A stretch of 64,000 nt of DNA. Origin: Ceratotherium simum simum. Lineage: Eukaryota > Chordata > Mammalia > Perissodactyla > Rhinocerotidae. The DNA is taken from positions 2,516,373 through 2,580,372 of the forward strand of contig NW_004454178.1 in NCBI RefSeq assembly GCF_000283155.1. Reading direction: 5' to 3'. The notes beneath the pieces were generated by a model. The model worked only from the letters and a program-made list of their open reading frames with translations, had not been told where the DNA came from and did no database searches. Shown here one piece after another: positions 44,260 to 55,331 of the stretch. Position numbers and translations under genes: made by a program. The stretch's first letter is position 1; each line of letters starts with the position of its first letter.

Positions 44260-45265
44260 AATCCATCTTCACTAACTTTTCCACATTTACTCCTCAGATG
44301 ATCTCATTTACTCATAGAGCTTTATTTTCCATCTGTATACCAATGACCTATAACTTTTAATCTCCAGCCCAGATGGATATATCCTCCACTTTGACATGCC
44401 ATTGGCACCTCAAACACCACATGTCAAATGTAGAACTCCCTATGATCCCCCATAAACCTGTTGCTGGTCTAGTGTTTCTGTATTGGTAAATGGCACCATC
44501 ATTCACCTAGTTACTCAGGCCAGAATCCAGAACACAGCCTTTATATAACCCATCTCTTAACCTCTAACAGTCATTCAGTCTCCAAGAAGTTAAGTGAATA
44601 AAAGTTCCTGCTCTACGGCTCCCTAATGTGTGACCTTGGACCAGTTCATTACCTCCTCTAAGGTTCAATTTCATCACCTCAGCTCTGTTTCTAAATATTG
44701 CCTCCACCTATCCACTTCTCTCCATCTCCATAGCCAACTTCACTCAATCCACCATAACCGTTTACCTGAAGCACTGAAAAAGTCTTCTAACTTGTCTCTC
44801 AACAAAAAAGCAATTTCTATGAAGTTACTCATTATGACCCAGCTATTAAGTACTTCTAAAAAATAATCAATGGTTGGAATGTGTGTAAGTTGGGGTGGAG
44901 GGTGGTATTTAGGATTGAGCAGAAGATGGGGTAGGAGGTTATGGTGCTATGTCCAGCAGAAGGGAGAGAGATTGTTTGAAGGTAGTCCTGACATAAGGAA
45001 GAGTTTCCTTTACTTCTCACCAATTAAATGTCATTTCTGCAATGAAGCCCACTGTTCCCCCAGACTAGTGGAGTTACCTGGTTAGGCAGCCCAGAGCATC
45101 CTTTACACTTCCAGCACTTGCCCAGGGGTAATTAATTATCTGTGCAAAAACTTGGTTAATGTATTTTCCATCATTGTCCTGTTCCCTAGCTGTCCCATTT
45201 CCCCTGAACCTATACATGTGCCCAGTATGCAATAGGGGCTCAATAAATATTTGTTGAACATTATG
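44260..45265 (+). repeat. L2 LINE 3' portion with a MIR fragment inside
   Basis: L2 landmarks: 'atatatcctccactttgaca' (44377), 'accatcattcacctagttac' (44495), 'ccacctatccacttctctcc' (44704), and a terminus 'gcaataggggctcaataaat' (45230) followed by 'atttgttgaac'. At about 44600-44690 'gtgtgaccttggaccagttc' looks like MIR. The segment 44866-44990 is G-rich and unassigned. Confidence 0.7.
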
Positions 45266-45725
45266 TTTAACATGCCAACATAATAATTGTACAAAATTGA
45301 TATTAAAAGTGATATACATTATATATTTTAATATGTAATATAATGAACACAAAGCCACAATTATTCTGTTTTACATTTCACATAATTGTTTTAATATATT
45401 CTAAAGCAATTTGGGAATATTTTTGGTTCAATTTCAAGGATGCATGTTTTTAAAATTAACTTTACCTTACTTTGAATACCTCTTTTCAGGCCATTTTAGA
45501 TATAGATGTGTATTATACTCTTTGGAATATTAAAAAGTTGATTTCTGTTAAAGAAAATTCACAAACATAAAAAAATCAATGAATTGAATTCAATCTGCAT
45601 TCAAATTTATTTATACAATTGCCTAGCTGGATAAAACTTCTTTTAGATATACCCTAATGTAAGAAAAAAATTTATAGAATTCATAGTATTTAATGACTTT
45701 AGTACTGAGTAACAAGAAAAGTAAT
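45266..45725. other. AT-rich interval
   Basis: AT-rich text without a recognisable gene or repeat. Confidence 0.45.
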
Positions 45726-45804
45726 TTGTATATGTGTGTGTGTGTATGTATACAATACGTGTACGTATGCATGCATATAGATATATGTATACACGAAAAT
45801 ATGC

Positions 45805-45836
<32 letters not shown>

Positions 45837-45856
45837 AGACATATATACACACATTA
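45726..45856. repeat. Complex TG/TA microsatellite
   Basis: TG and TATG tracts flank a middle rich in small palindromes (GTATAC, TACGTA, GCATGC, TATATA). A clean run of about 14 TG units covers 45808-45835. The block mostly alternates purine and pyrimidine. Minus-strand histidine/threonine-rich frames here are artefacts. Confidence 0.93.
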
Positions 45857-47564
45857 TTATTATTAGGAAAGTAGGAAAAGAAAAATGAAGCTCATGTTGC
45901 ATTTGTGATATCCCCATTTTGAGTACTAGAAATGCTGCTAACAAATTCATGAGAAGGTATTTGCTTGGCTCTGAAACCAGTCCGATTGAAGTTCTAAGGC
46001 TATGAAACATGGGGGCAGTGACGTGCCTACCATATAGAAGTTGGCTATTCTTTTTGAATCTGCAAAATTAAGAAATACCTCATCATCAATTCCCCTGACT
46101 TGACTTTGTTTTGACAGTGCATACCCAGTCCATCACTCAGCTCCCTACGCAGCTGCCCTTCCCTTTGCTCCTTGAAAACGTGTTTTGAAGAATCTCTATA
46201 TTAGAAAGAAGACTTTTTAGAATAATTACCTACTTGCCTCCTAATGATTTTGAACTTTTGGAAGAAGCCTGCAAAACTCCCATTTAAAAGGGGTTTGAGT
46301 TTTCGATCACTTACTAGTTTGGATAAGCAAGCAATATTTTCAAGTGACAGCTCCAAACCTGTGTGTTATTTAATTGGCTGCTTTCAGAGGGCAGCTGTTC
46401 ATCTGACAGTCACCTCATGGACACCAGGATTCACTATGATATCACTGGGAACTGTTTAGAAAACAAATCTTGTTTTCTAATAGGGAATGTGGCCAAAATT
46501 TATGGCACTCTTTAAAATAGAAGGAAAAAACCATATTAAAGCATTGGGATATAGACGGTTTTAAAGAAATTTTAAATATCATCTTTCTTTAATAAATTTA
46601 ATAATCATATTGATTAGAGTACATTCTTGAAAAAGAGAATATTTTAGTACTTGATTTGGAAGACTTGGGCTATGAAATACATTAGCAAAAATGGAGGAGG
46701 AGAAAACAGTAATCAAAGAGAATACTATTTAAATGTAATTTCTTGATAGGAACTACATTTATTGGACTAGGATTAATAAGCACTATGGAATCTGTTCTTA
46801 GAGACAAAAGTATGGATATACAGATATATAACAATAAATTGGAAAGTATACTTAATACAACAAATTTTCTTTAGGTTAAATGCTTAAGCCATTACTGCTT
46901 GGAAAAAATATATCAAAATAATTGTTAAAGATGTACTGAATATAATCTAAAATATTGTTTCTTGCAATGACTGATGAATGAAAGCATAATAATCAGTCTT
47001 CTGTTAAGAATAACTACCTCTACTATGAGAAAGCTGTTAATAATAAATTGTGTGTATATATATATATGTGTGAAAGAAAATTCTGTTTTATTTTTATCCT
47101 ATTTGCAACACCAATGTTTCTTCACATACGCATTATTGTGACAACAGGTTGAATTTGCAATTCACCACCTGCCCTAATAGCATTAACCTTCTCGTAACCT
47201 CATGATATCACTGTTACGCTTTGTCTGATATTTGAATCTCTCTAATATAAGCTAGGAACAAAAGACACTGTCCTTTCTATTAGGCACACGACAGTCCATT
47301 CTAGAAGCCAACGAAAATAAACTATCACATCAAGATGGACATTAACATTTTTAATTATTTTCATTAAAATGCACTAAACAGTTCTAAAAATAATCAGAGA
47401 AAGAAATGAACTAGCTTGCAAATAATCTTAGCCAGAACAGATTTTAATTAATATACAGTAATAATAATAATGATAATAAATTTGCATAGCACCTTACAGT
47501 TGACAATTTGTATTCACACATCATTTATATCATTAAGAGGAACCTATAACCTATTCTAAAGATA
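45857..47564. other. 1.7 kb unassigned DNA
   Basis: A 71-codon frame at 46244-46459 has no known domain. A (TA/TG) run lies at 47048-47074 and (AAT) repeats near 47459-47475. I see no gene. Confidence 0.4.
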
Positions 47565-48905
47565 TAGGCTTATCATCTTCCATTGCCATGGTCAAAATAA
47601 TCTCCATACTGATGAATCTATTAGTCGCTTCTTCCTTCTCATCTTACTTGACCCATTAGCAGCACTGAAATAGTGGATCATTCTCTCCCTCTTGAAAATT
47701 TTAATTAGCCCAGTTTTCCTCCACCTTTCAGACAGCTCTTTCTTAGTCTCTTTTGCTGCATCTTCCCTATCCCTGTGACCCCCTAATTTGGAGTTCCCTG
47801 GTGCTGAGAACTTGAACGTTTTCTTTTTTACCTACAGTCACTCCTTAGGTGATTTTATAGTGTTGCCTGATTTTAAACACCACCTAACTACTGATGATTC
47901 CCAAATTTGTAGCCCTTGCTTGGATTACCTCCAGTAATTCCAGACCCCTGTATCCAGCTCCCTACTTGACATTTCTACTTGGAGGTTTAATGGGCATCTC
48001 AAAAGTTATGTACCCAAATTGAGACTCCTGATGATCTCCCCCAAACCAGGTTATTATGCACCAGTCCTTTCCATCTGTTAACAGCAACACCCTTCTCCCA
48101 GTTGCTCAGATCATAATCATTGGCAGCATACTTGAAAACCATCTTTCTCTAACACTGCGTATCCTCTTGTTGGATTCACCTTCAAGAAAGAATCCAAATG
48201 ATGATTACTTTTCAATGCCTCTATTACTACCACCCTACTTCAATCTATGTCATCCCTCACCTAGATTATTTGATTATTGGTGTCCCTGCTTTAGTCCTAC
48301 TCTCTTCCCCTATAGTCTAGTCTCAACACAGAAGTCTGAGAAATCCTATTAAGATGACGGCCGTCTCATTTAATTCTCTGTATATAACACCACAGTGGCC
48401 ATTCATCTAACTCAGAGTAAAATCCAAAGTCTTCACTGATACCTAGAAAGCGCTAGGTGACCAGGCCCCTGTTACCTTCTGACTTAATCTCTCGTTACTC
48501 TGTTTTTCATTACTCTGCCTCTGTCACCCAGAGCTCTTTGGTATCCCTCCAATCTGCCAGGAACATTCCAGACCCAGGACCTTAGTTTGAACTTGTTGTT
48601 CCCTTTGCCTGGGTTTTCTCCAGGCAGTCACATGCCTAGCTCCCTTACTTCCTTCATGTCTTTTCTCAAGTGTTCTTCTCAGTGATGCTGTCAGGGTCAC
48701 TCAATCTAAAATCACACACACACATCCCTGACATTTCATACTCTTTTTTCCTGTTTACTTGTTTATGGTTTGCCCTTCCCCCCTTGAACATGAACTCCAT
48801 AAAGGCAGTATTTATTTGGCTGCTGTGTACCCCAAAATGTTCCTAGTGCCTAGAATAGTCCTGGTACACAGTAGGTACTTAACAAATATTTATTGCTCAC
48901 ATACA
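47565..48905 (+). repeat. L2 LINE, 1.3 kb 3' portion, longest L2 here
   Basis: It begins in the eroded end of the L2 ORF2 ('acccattagcagcactgaaa', 47651) and can be followed through 'ttcctccacctttcagacag', 'caacacagaagtctgagaaa', 'agtaaaatccaaagtcttca', 'aatctgccaggaacattcca', 'cctgggttttctccaggcag' and the terminus 'acacagtaggtacttaacaa'. Frames inside are broken, and the element is dead. Confidence 0.9.
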
Positions 48906-49139
48906 TGAGTAGAATTAGAGTTGTTTACCCAGTGTACATGTTGTTCCAAAAATGGCCAAATCAAAACTATAGTGAAATATATTGACCAATTTATTGGCAT
49001 ACAATATTCTAATAACTTTATATTTTAATCATTCTTAAGGAACACAAAAAAGTTTTAGATAAGAGAAAGATGCAAGCCTGATTAAAAAAAAATTGAAGAT
49101 GAGCATAAGAAAGTGCCAAAATGCAGTATTTTCCTTGTA
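48906..49139. other. Short unassigned interval
   Basis: AT-rich, with nothing recognised. Confidence 0.4.
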
Positions 49140-49265
49140 TTTGCTTTTACATTCTCTTCCCTTATATTTCTAAGTTCTTTCAAGAGAGAAGAATGAACAC
49201 TACAGCCCCAGTGCCTCAGCCAATTCCTAACACATGGTGGGCATTCAATATTGGTTGAATTATAT
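49140..49265 (+). repeat. L2 LINE 3' end fragment
   Basis: 'cagccccagtgcctcagcca', 'attcctaacacatggtgggc' and 'attcaatattggttgaatta' match the L2 terminus. Confidence 0.7.
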
Positions 49266-49712
49266 GTCTACTCATACTGGCAACCCATAAAAAAATCTCT
49301 GATAGGAAAATGAGATATGTGAGAAGAGAGAGCTTCACCTGTTTCAACAGGGACAACAGAGGCGTGAAGCACACTATGGAAAATTTCTAAGAGAATACTA
49401 CCATATGAAGGAGGAGGGACATATATTTAGTTTAGGGAACGACAGGACTTGCTATAAGTGATAGAATACAGTATGAGGAATAAAGGGATGAAAAAGCATA
49501 TTTAAAGGAGGGATGAGGCTCTTACAGGAAAGGTTATTTATTTCACGGAAATTCCATATAGTAGGAAAAGTAAATAAAATATGCCTTGCTGCCTACAGCA
49601 CACATATGTCTGGGTCTGAAGGCAGAGCAGTGTAAAGTTGCTTAATTTTTCACATGACATCTATTTTTGCCTATCCACAAAAGGCAGGCTGGAAGAATCT
49701 TCAAAAGCCAAT

Positions 49713-50297
49713 ATGTTCAAGTTGTACAGCAGCAGGAGAAACACACACAATGCAAGAAATATTACAGGCAAGATTCTGTCGATAGTTCACCCACGGGTGG
49801 CTGCATGGTGTACCTTCACGAGGACACCTGCCTACTTTAACAAACATAATGCTGGTACCCCATGCAGAGCACCACATGAAACCCTTCTCATTTTCTTAGT
49901 GAGAGATTTGTGTGTGTCTCATGCTCTCCACAGTTTCCCAGGTCTACAGTGGTCCCTCACGATATGGTCTGTTGGCTCCTGGCAACCCAGGAACTTCCAG
50001 AGCTATCTGTGCTCTGATCGGTGGTCAAGTCTTCAGCATGCCCCTTCATCATGTAGAATTTGTGACTCACTCTTGGTATTCAACTGTCCTGAAGGACGCA
50101 GGATTGGAAATATTACACTCAAAGAACTACTTATTTATTTCTCTGTCATTAGACTAATTCTTAGTTCATTGGAGTTTGGTACCTTAATATTAATGTGTAT
50201 ATATACAGTCATGTGCCACATGACATTTCAGTCAACAAAAGTCCACATGTATGACAGTGGTCCCATAAGATTAGTACCGTACAGCCTAGGTGTGTAG
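49713..50297 (+). other. Unexplained 194-codon open frame
   Basis: The frame starts with ATG at 49713 (A at -3) and stops at 50295-50297. It is open upstream to about 49638. It is the longest non-LINE frame in the window. The last ~30 codons lie in the Tigger-type MITE that starts at 50206, so that end cannot be an original coding sequence. I recognise no domain. The translation has several scattered Cys (for example CSDRWSSLQHAPSSCRICDS) but no regular zinc-binding spacing. An overlapping 81-codon frame lies at 49912-50157. It may be a chance frame in a GC-richer patch or an old coding fragment. Confidence 0.2.
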
Positions 50298-50409
50298 TAG
50301 CATATACCATCTAGGTTTGTGCAAGTACAGTCAGTGATGTTCGCACAATGACATCACCTAATGACACATTTCTCAGAACGTATCCCCATCATTAAGTGAT
50401 GCATGACTG
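50206..50409. mobile_element. Tigger-type MITE (MER44/Tigger7-like), copy 2
   Basis: The 204-bp element has the same termini as 17752-17960: CAGTCATGTGCCACATGACA on the left and CAGTCATGCATCACTTAATG read from the right. TA flanks it at 50204-50205 and 50410-50411. Internal 'gacagtggtcccataagatt' is shared with copy 1. It is non-coding and non-autonomous. Confidence 0.88.
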
Positions 50410-50411
50410 TA

Positions 50412-51024
50412 TATACGTATGTATATCATATTAATGTATAAATATAATATTAATATTATTATCAGAACAATTTGCTTGTAGTTATTTCTAAATACCACCA
50501 CTGTCAGTATGTTGTGCATATTTCACATTCATTAGAATTCTAAGCTGTTCTTATATACATATTGTGCCATATAAATGCTTTCTGAATGGACTGGATTTTC
50601 AAGTATCATGAATAGTATCGGGTTGATTCCATAGAAGAAGTTTCAAATGCTTCATCAAATGGCTATTCTCATATTTTCCAAATTTCTCAGCAGGAAACTG
50701 AAAAAGTGCTCATTCCTACAACAATCCTTTATATTCGGTCATATTAACATTACACCTAATAAAGAGGCCTTATGTGTAGGGCAGTCTTGAAAGACACTGG
50801 TCCTGAGATGTTTACAAGTTCTGAGAGATGGAAGTTAGAAAGCTGTGTAAGATGAGCAAAGGTGCCACCTCCATTAGAAATACAACCAGAGAGCATTGTT
50901 AGTGGCAAAATATTAAGTAAGAAAGCAACTTGTGACACAGCATGGTTGCTGATGGCTCCATCAGGGACACAGATGAGGAAAGCTAATGAGATGGACAAAC
51001 AATGGGTTACAATGCAGGTCTGCC
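50412..51024. other. 0.6 kb unassigned DNA
   Basis: I see no gene. The 80-codon minus-strand frame 50756-50998 has no recognisable domain. Confidence 0.4.
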
Positions 51025-51155
51025 ATTTGGAGGCCCCATGAGGACAGTAGCTTCATCTGTTACATTCTCCCTTGTAACTCCAGCAATATCACAGAGCCTA
51101 GCACTGAGTAAGCATGCAATCAATATTTGCTGAGTTGAGGAATGAACAAATGAAT
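51025..51155 (+). repeat. L2 LINE 3' end fragment
   Basis: 'agagcctagcactgagtaag', 'catgcaatcaatatttgctg' and 'gaatgaacaaatgaatgg' match the L2 terminus. Confidence 0.75.
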
Positions 51156-51179
51156 GGTTCCCTCTGCATCCACATCATT

Positions 51180-51345
51180 CCTCCCATGTATTAAGCCCCT
51201 ATTATGTACCAGACTCCAGGCCAGTTGCCTTACATACTTGAACTCTGCTTTTACAGATGTGGTACCCATTTTAGAGACGAGGAAACTGTGATTCGGAGAG
51301 TTTGCATCATGTGCACACATACTAAGCAGCAGAGCTGAATGAGTT
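51180..51345 (-). repeat. MIR SINE, antisense
   Basis: 'cctattatgtaccagactcc', 'ttagagacgaggaaactgtg' and 'cagcagagctgaatg' follow MIR in reverse order. Confidence 0.75.
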
Positions 51346-53754
51346 GGTTATTCCATGGATGGAAAGGATGTACCTGGGGTCTGGGATCACCAGAGTGTGT
51401 AAATATAGGAGGGAACCCACTTAGGAACATTAGTATTTTCCCAATAATTTCAGGGTATTTTCCTTTGCTCTTTCTGTGTAAACACATCAAAAATAAGTTC
51501 TAGTACTGAGACTCTGTATAAGCTTTCTCAAATTGAGGCAGGACAATCAGAAATTTGGTTTGAGAAAAGTTTTGTTAGCTTCAACCCCAACAGCTCATCC
51601 TAAGGAATGCTGTCGGAATATGTGATGTTTCTAAAACGCAGGCACTAGGATGACAAGGGAACACTAAAATAATGCATAATGATATATCTACAAGTAAGTT
51701 GTGTTAATCTCTACCTTCTCTACTTAGACAATAGCATCTTCACTACATAGAACAGTGAAACATGGAAAAGTGAGACTGATGGAAGTGAAATGAGTTTGAA
51801 AATATTTAGGGTTTATTTTCTGAATCTGCTTATGGTACAGTCTTCCCTAGCCTTTCATAAGTTCTATAATGACAGAATCATAATTTTATTCATAGTTTCT
51901 TTCTCATTTATAGCGATTTAAAAGGGTATAATTTAAGCCACATTACTTATTCAAATATTTGACACAATATTTCCACTGGTATATGAATAGAAACAGATAT
52001 TTTTAAAATTCTCATAGCTTTATACATAGAATAGCAATTTAGCAGAACTCTAGATATTAGTCTGAAGTTTGTTTACTGAAAAAACTTTAAAAATAGATCA
52101 TGTGATTGAAAACTGACATTTACCACAGTAAAGATAATTTATTTAAATTTTCATTCTGTAAAATTATGGATCCAGTTTATTAAAAATATGACCTAAAGTC
52201 ACTTTTCCTTTCAGCCAAGTGACCAAACAGCTTCTTCACTATTATTAGTTTATCACTGAAGTTTTGAGCCCCTGCGTCTCTTAGGTCACCGTAAAGAAAT
52301 GGAAATAAACATCCAAAGAGCACAGATGCCAGGAATCATAAAAGGTAAGAATCTTTTTTGTTTTAATATTCTGTAAGCATATTATGGTTAGCATTTCTAA
52401 ATTAGCTTTTTGTGGGTGAGTGCTTTTTCCACAGTTTTTTGGAAGCTAAATTTTGGGAACAGTGTTTGTACATATCTCCCACTGTGAACGCTGGTTTGCC
52501 AAGTCATTCTAATTATTTCATTTTTTAAAGAGTGACTCTTTTAGTGTAATAGGTTTGGCATTAATGAAATTAAAGGTTGTGACTGAATAACTGTAATGGT
52601 CTAACATTTTAAAAACAAACACTTTTCTTTTGTCTCCAAGTTTATTTTCTCTCGTTACTTTAGCTAAGACTTATACATATTTCACTGGAAGACCATTATC
52701 TGTTCATAATATGCAATTCCATTAAGAACATTACCTAGTTAATTTATAAGAGGTCACCTACAAAAAATGAATAAAAAGATAAGCATTCAGTGGAAGCTAG
52801 AAGGGAAGGAGGCATTTACACATCTCGTTTGAAAAAGACATTATTAAAAAACAACCTTCCCTCGAAGAAAGAAAACTTATTAAATAATCAGCGTAAGTCA
52901 AGGCATTTGACTTGTTTGTTTCGCTTTTTAGAAAACATAAGATATTATTGTTTTATAATTTTCTTTCTATTCCTCTTTCTAAGTCTATATACAGACATAT
53001 ACTTAAGTACATATGTACATATATAGCAATATTATATTTTTCTATTGATATCAAGCCATGAGATAATTCGTATAACCATAGTTCTCCTAAAAAGAATTAT
53101 TTCACTTGGTTATTCTAATCACACTACTAAAACTTCTCTAAAATGTATTCTACTCCTTTAATTATTAAATAGAATATACAAAATATGACCTAACATTTTT
53201 GTTGCTAATTCAAGGCCATCTTTATGGACATCAACTACTCTTCTCTGCTGCAATAAAGCAACGCCTTCAGGGGCTTGAGTAGCGTGGGGCCACATTAATG
53301 TCTACGAGCATTCATTAACTATTTGACTTCATTTCTTGCTCTTCTATATTCTCCCCTTACGTGAAATTATCATTTTTCAGTACAACTGCCTTTCTACATT
53401 ACTTTACGTGCAAGGATCTAGATTAGTCAGCCCTCATATGTGAAATAACAAGCATGAGCTTTGGGACAGAGTTTTTCCTTGCTGCTGCTGCTGAAATTTT
53501 AATTTCTGAGTTTAGAACAAAACACTGCTACTCAATTGAAATATAAAAGGATGTTTATATAATATTATCTTTATTTAATAGGAGGCTCCACTAAGCCAAA
53601 GTTGCAACCTCTGGCATCTATCCTCCTGCAGTATCTTGCCCATGTCTGGCAGTCCCAGCTTTGAGAAGATGGACACAGACTCAAGGTGGAGTTACATCAG
53701 CAGGGGATCCGCTCCTTAGATCTGTCTTTAATTATGTAGGTCACTGTTCTGTGC
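51346..53754. other. 2.4 kb unassigned DNA
   Basis: No repeat family or gene is recognised. The segment 52215-52344 has exon-like borders: acceptor CTTTTCCTTTCAG ending at 52214 or the nearer GTCTCTTAG ending at 52284, and donor AAAAG|GTAAGAA after 52344. The frames from the distal acceptor all hit stops, so a coding reading needs the nearer one. Confidence 0.4.
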
Positions 53755-53850
53755 TTGCATTCTTCATTCACCCAATCAATCAACAAATATTTATTACACT
53801 TCTACTAGGTTGCGGTACCGTAACTGAAACTAGGGTAGACTAAAAAAATG
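53755..53850 (-). repeat. L2 LINE 3' end, antisense
   Basis: 'tcaatcaacaaatatttatt' then 'acacttctactaggttgcgg' is the reversed L2 terminus. Confidence 0.65.
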
Positions 53851-54663
53851 AATTATAGACTGCGTCAACTGGGTCTCACATATTACAGATAATGAACCAT
53901 TGAAGGTATTCCTTGCAGACAGTGGTATCACACAATGGCTGAAAGTAATAATTTAAAAAGCATATTTTTACTCAGTCTAACAAATATAATGTTATATTAT
54001 AAAATTAGGTTGAAATAACCATGATGTATAAAACTCTTAAATACTATTGTTTATTATATAAAGGCAAAAGTTCTCTGAAGGGCCACACCACTACCATCAC
54101 ATTTATTTCATTTATGTATTTTTGAATTTTCTTTATTGATAAAAGGAGTAACTTGCCTCTTACATAAGACTGAATAAATTTGTCTCAAGGATAGAGAATA
54201 TTTTATTTTTCTTCAAAAGACACCCTGTGTTCAAGGGACAGAAATTGTGCAAAAAACGAACGTGTGGAGGAATCTGTCTATTCAAATCCTCATCTACTCT
54301 CCAGGATTTTTTGGTTTCCAGTCACTGATGCACATGCGTTTGTCAGAACTAGGCTGGATCATAAGGTAGGTAAATTGGCTGGAGCATGCAGCCACAAGCC
54401 TTTGTGGATAATGTTCTATTTACATATGAAAGAAAGAGATGCAAAATTGCTTTTATGAGTCTAATAAATGCAATCTTTCATTCTCTTAAAGTATATATAT
54501 ATAAACACGTACATATGAGAGAATTAATTTTTATTTAAAATAAATTTTTTTCCTACAATTTAATTTCTCTGCAGGAATATTTAGAAATTGGAAGTGCAAA
54601 TAACTTCTACATGGCCAAACTCTATCAATCGAATTATATGTGCTTAATAAAGGGGCAAAATAT
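53851..54663. other. 0.8 kb unassigned DNA
   Basis: AT-rich. A 64-codon frame at 54264-54458 has no known domain. I see no gene. Confidence 0.4.
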
Positions 54664-54676
54664 AAGTCTACTTGGC

Positions 54677-54713
54677 CCATCGCTTCACGGCCTTTTGGCT
54701 AAGAATAAGTGTG
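54677..54713 (+). pseudogene. RNU2 pseudogene fragment: U2 snRNA retropseudogene, first 34 nt only
   Basis: The sequence from 54679 (ATCGCTTCACGGCCTTTTGG then CTAAGAATAAGTGT) matches nucleotides 1-34 of U2 snRNA at 31 of 34 positions, with differences at U2 positions 9, 27 and 28. The rest of U2 is absent. A perfect 13-bp direct repeat AAGTCTACTTGGC flanks the 37-bp insert (54664-54676 and 54714-54726). This shows insertion by target-primed reverse transcription, as known for 3'-truncated snRNA pseudogenes. There is no A tail. The fragment lacks the branch-point region, Sm site and 3' stem-loops of U2 and cannot act in splicing. Confidence 0.9.
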
Positions 54714-54726
54714 AAGTCTACTTGGC

Positions 54727-55317
54727 ACAAGGTGAGGACTGGAGAATGACAATGAGTAATAAAGTTAATCCCAAGCATTCGTCACGCACTTTTGTGCACA
54801 CACACAGAATGTATGTCCACATACATTCTAAAACTGTAGCTATAGATTGTATACTTACATTTGATTTTGAAATGAAATTTATTTTTATGTCAATGTGAAA
54901 AAGAATAATATTCTATAAGCTATTTTATATACACTTTTCTTAAAGAAAACGTTGTGAAAAGAATTAGAAAGTTGATAATATACTAATTTTTCCTCCTTCA
55001 CTAGAATGATTTAATGCTACTTTTATTATGTGAAGAGAGTATCGTTTTCAGAATTATGCAAAGAAATTGCCTTGACAAGCTGTTTCCCGGGTCTTTCTGT
55101 GATGAACCCCTTCACGGAATACTGCCAAACAATACCATTTCTTCCTTCCTCCCAACGAGAATTTTAACTGCACTAGCACAGGGACATTGGGTTCATCACT
55201 GCTGTTTACCATTAGTGTCTCAGAAAAAGTACCTGGGTGTTAACAGTCACTCAAAAACCATTTGTAAAATGAATCAAACTACTGTTAGTACCGACAATGG
55301 CTAGACATTTTATTTGT
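54727..55317. other. 0.6 kb unassigned DNA
   Basis: Short frames at 54611-54898 and 55014-55304 show no known domain. The interval ends at the left target copy of the L1 insertion. Confidence 0.4.
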
Positions 55318-55331
55318 AAAATTTGTTTTGG

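Noticed and set aside
45623..46010. Histidine/threonine-rich minus-strand frames
   Set aside because: They are translations of the TG/TA microsatellite.
47565..48905. Possible processed pseudogene because of long pyrimidine-rich semi-open text
   Set aside because: The whole stretch follows the L2 ORF2 end and 3' UTR in order, including the diagnostic terminus.
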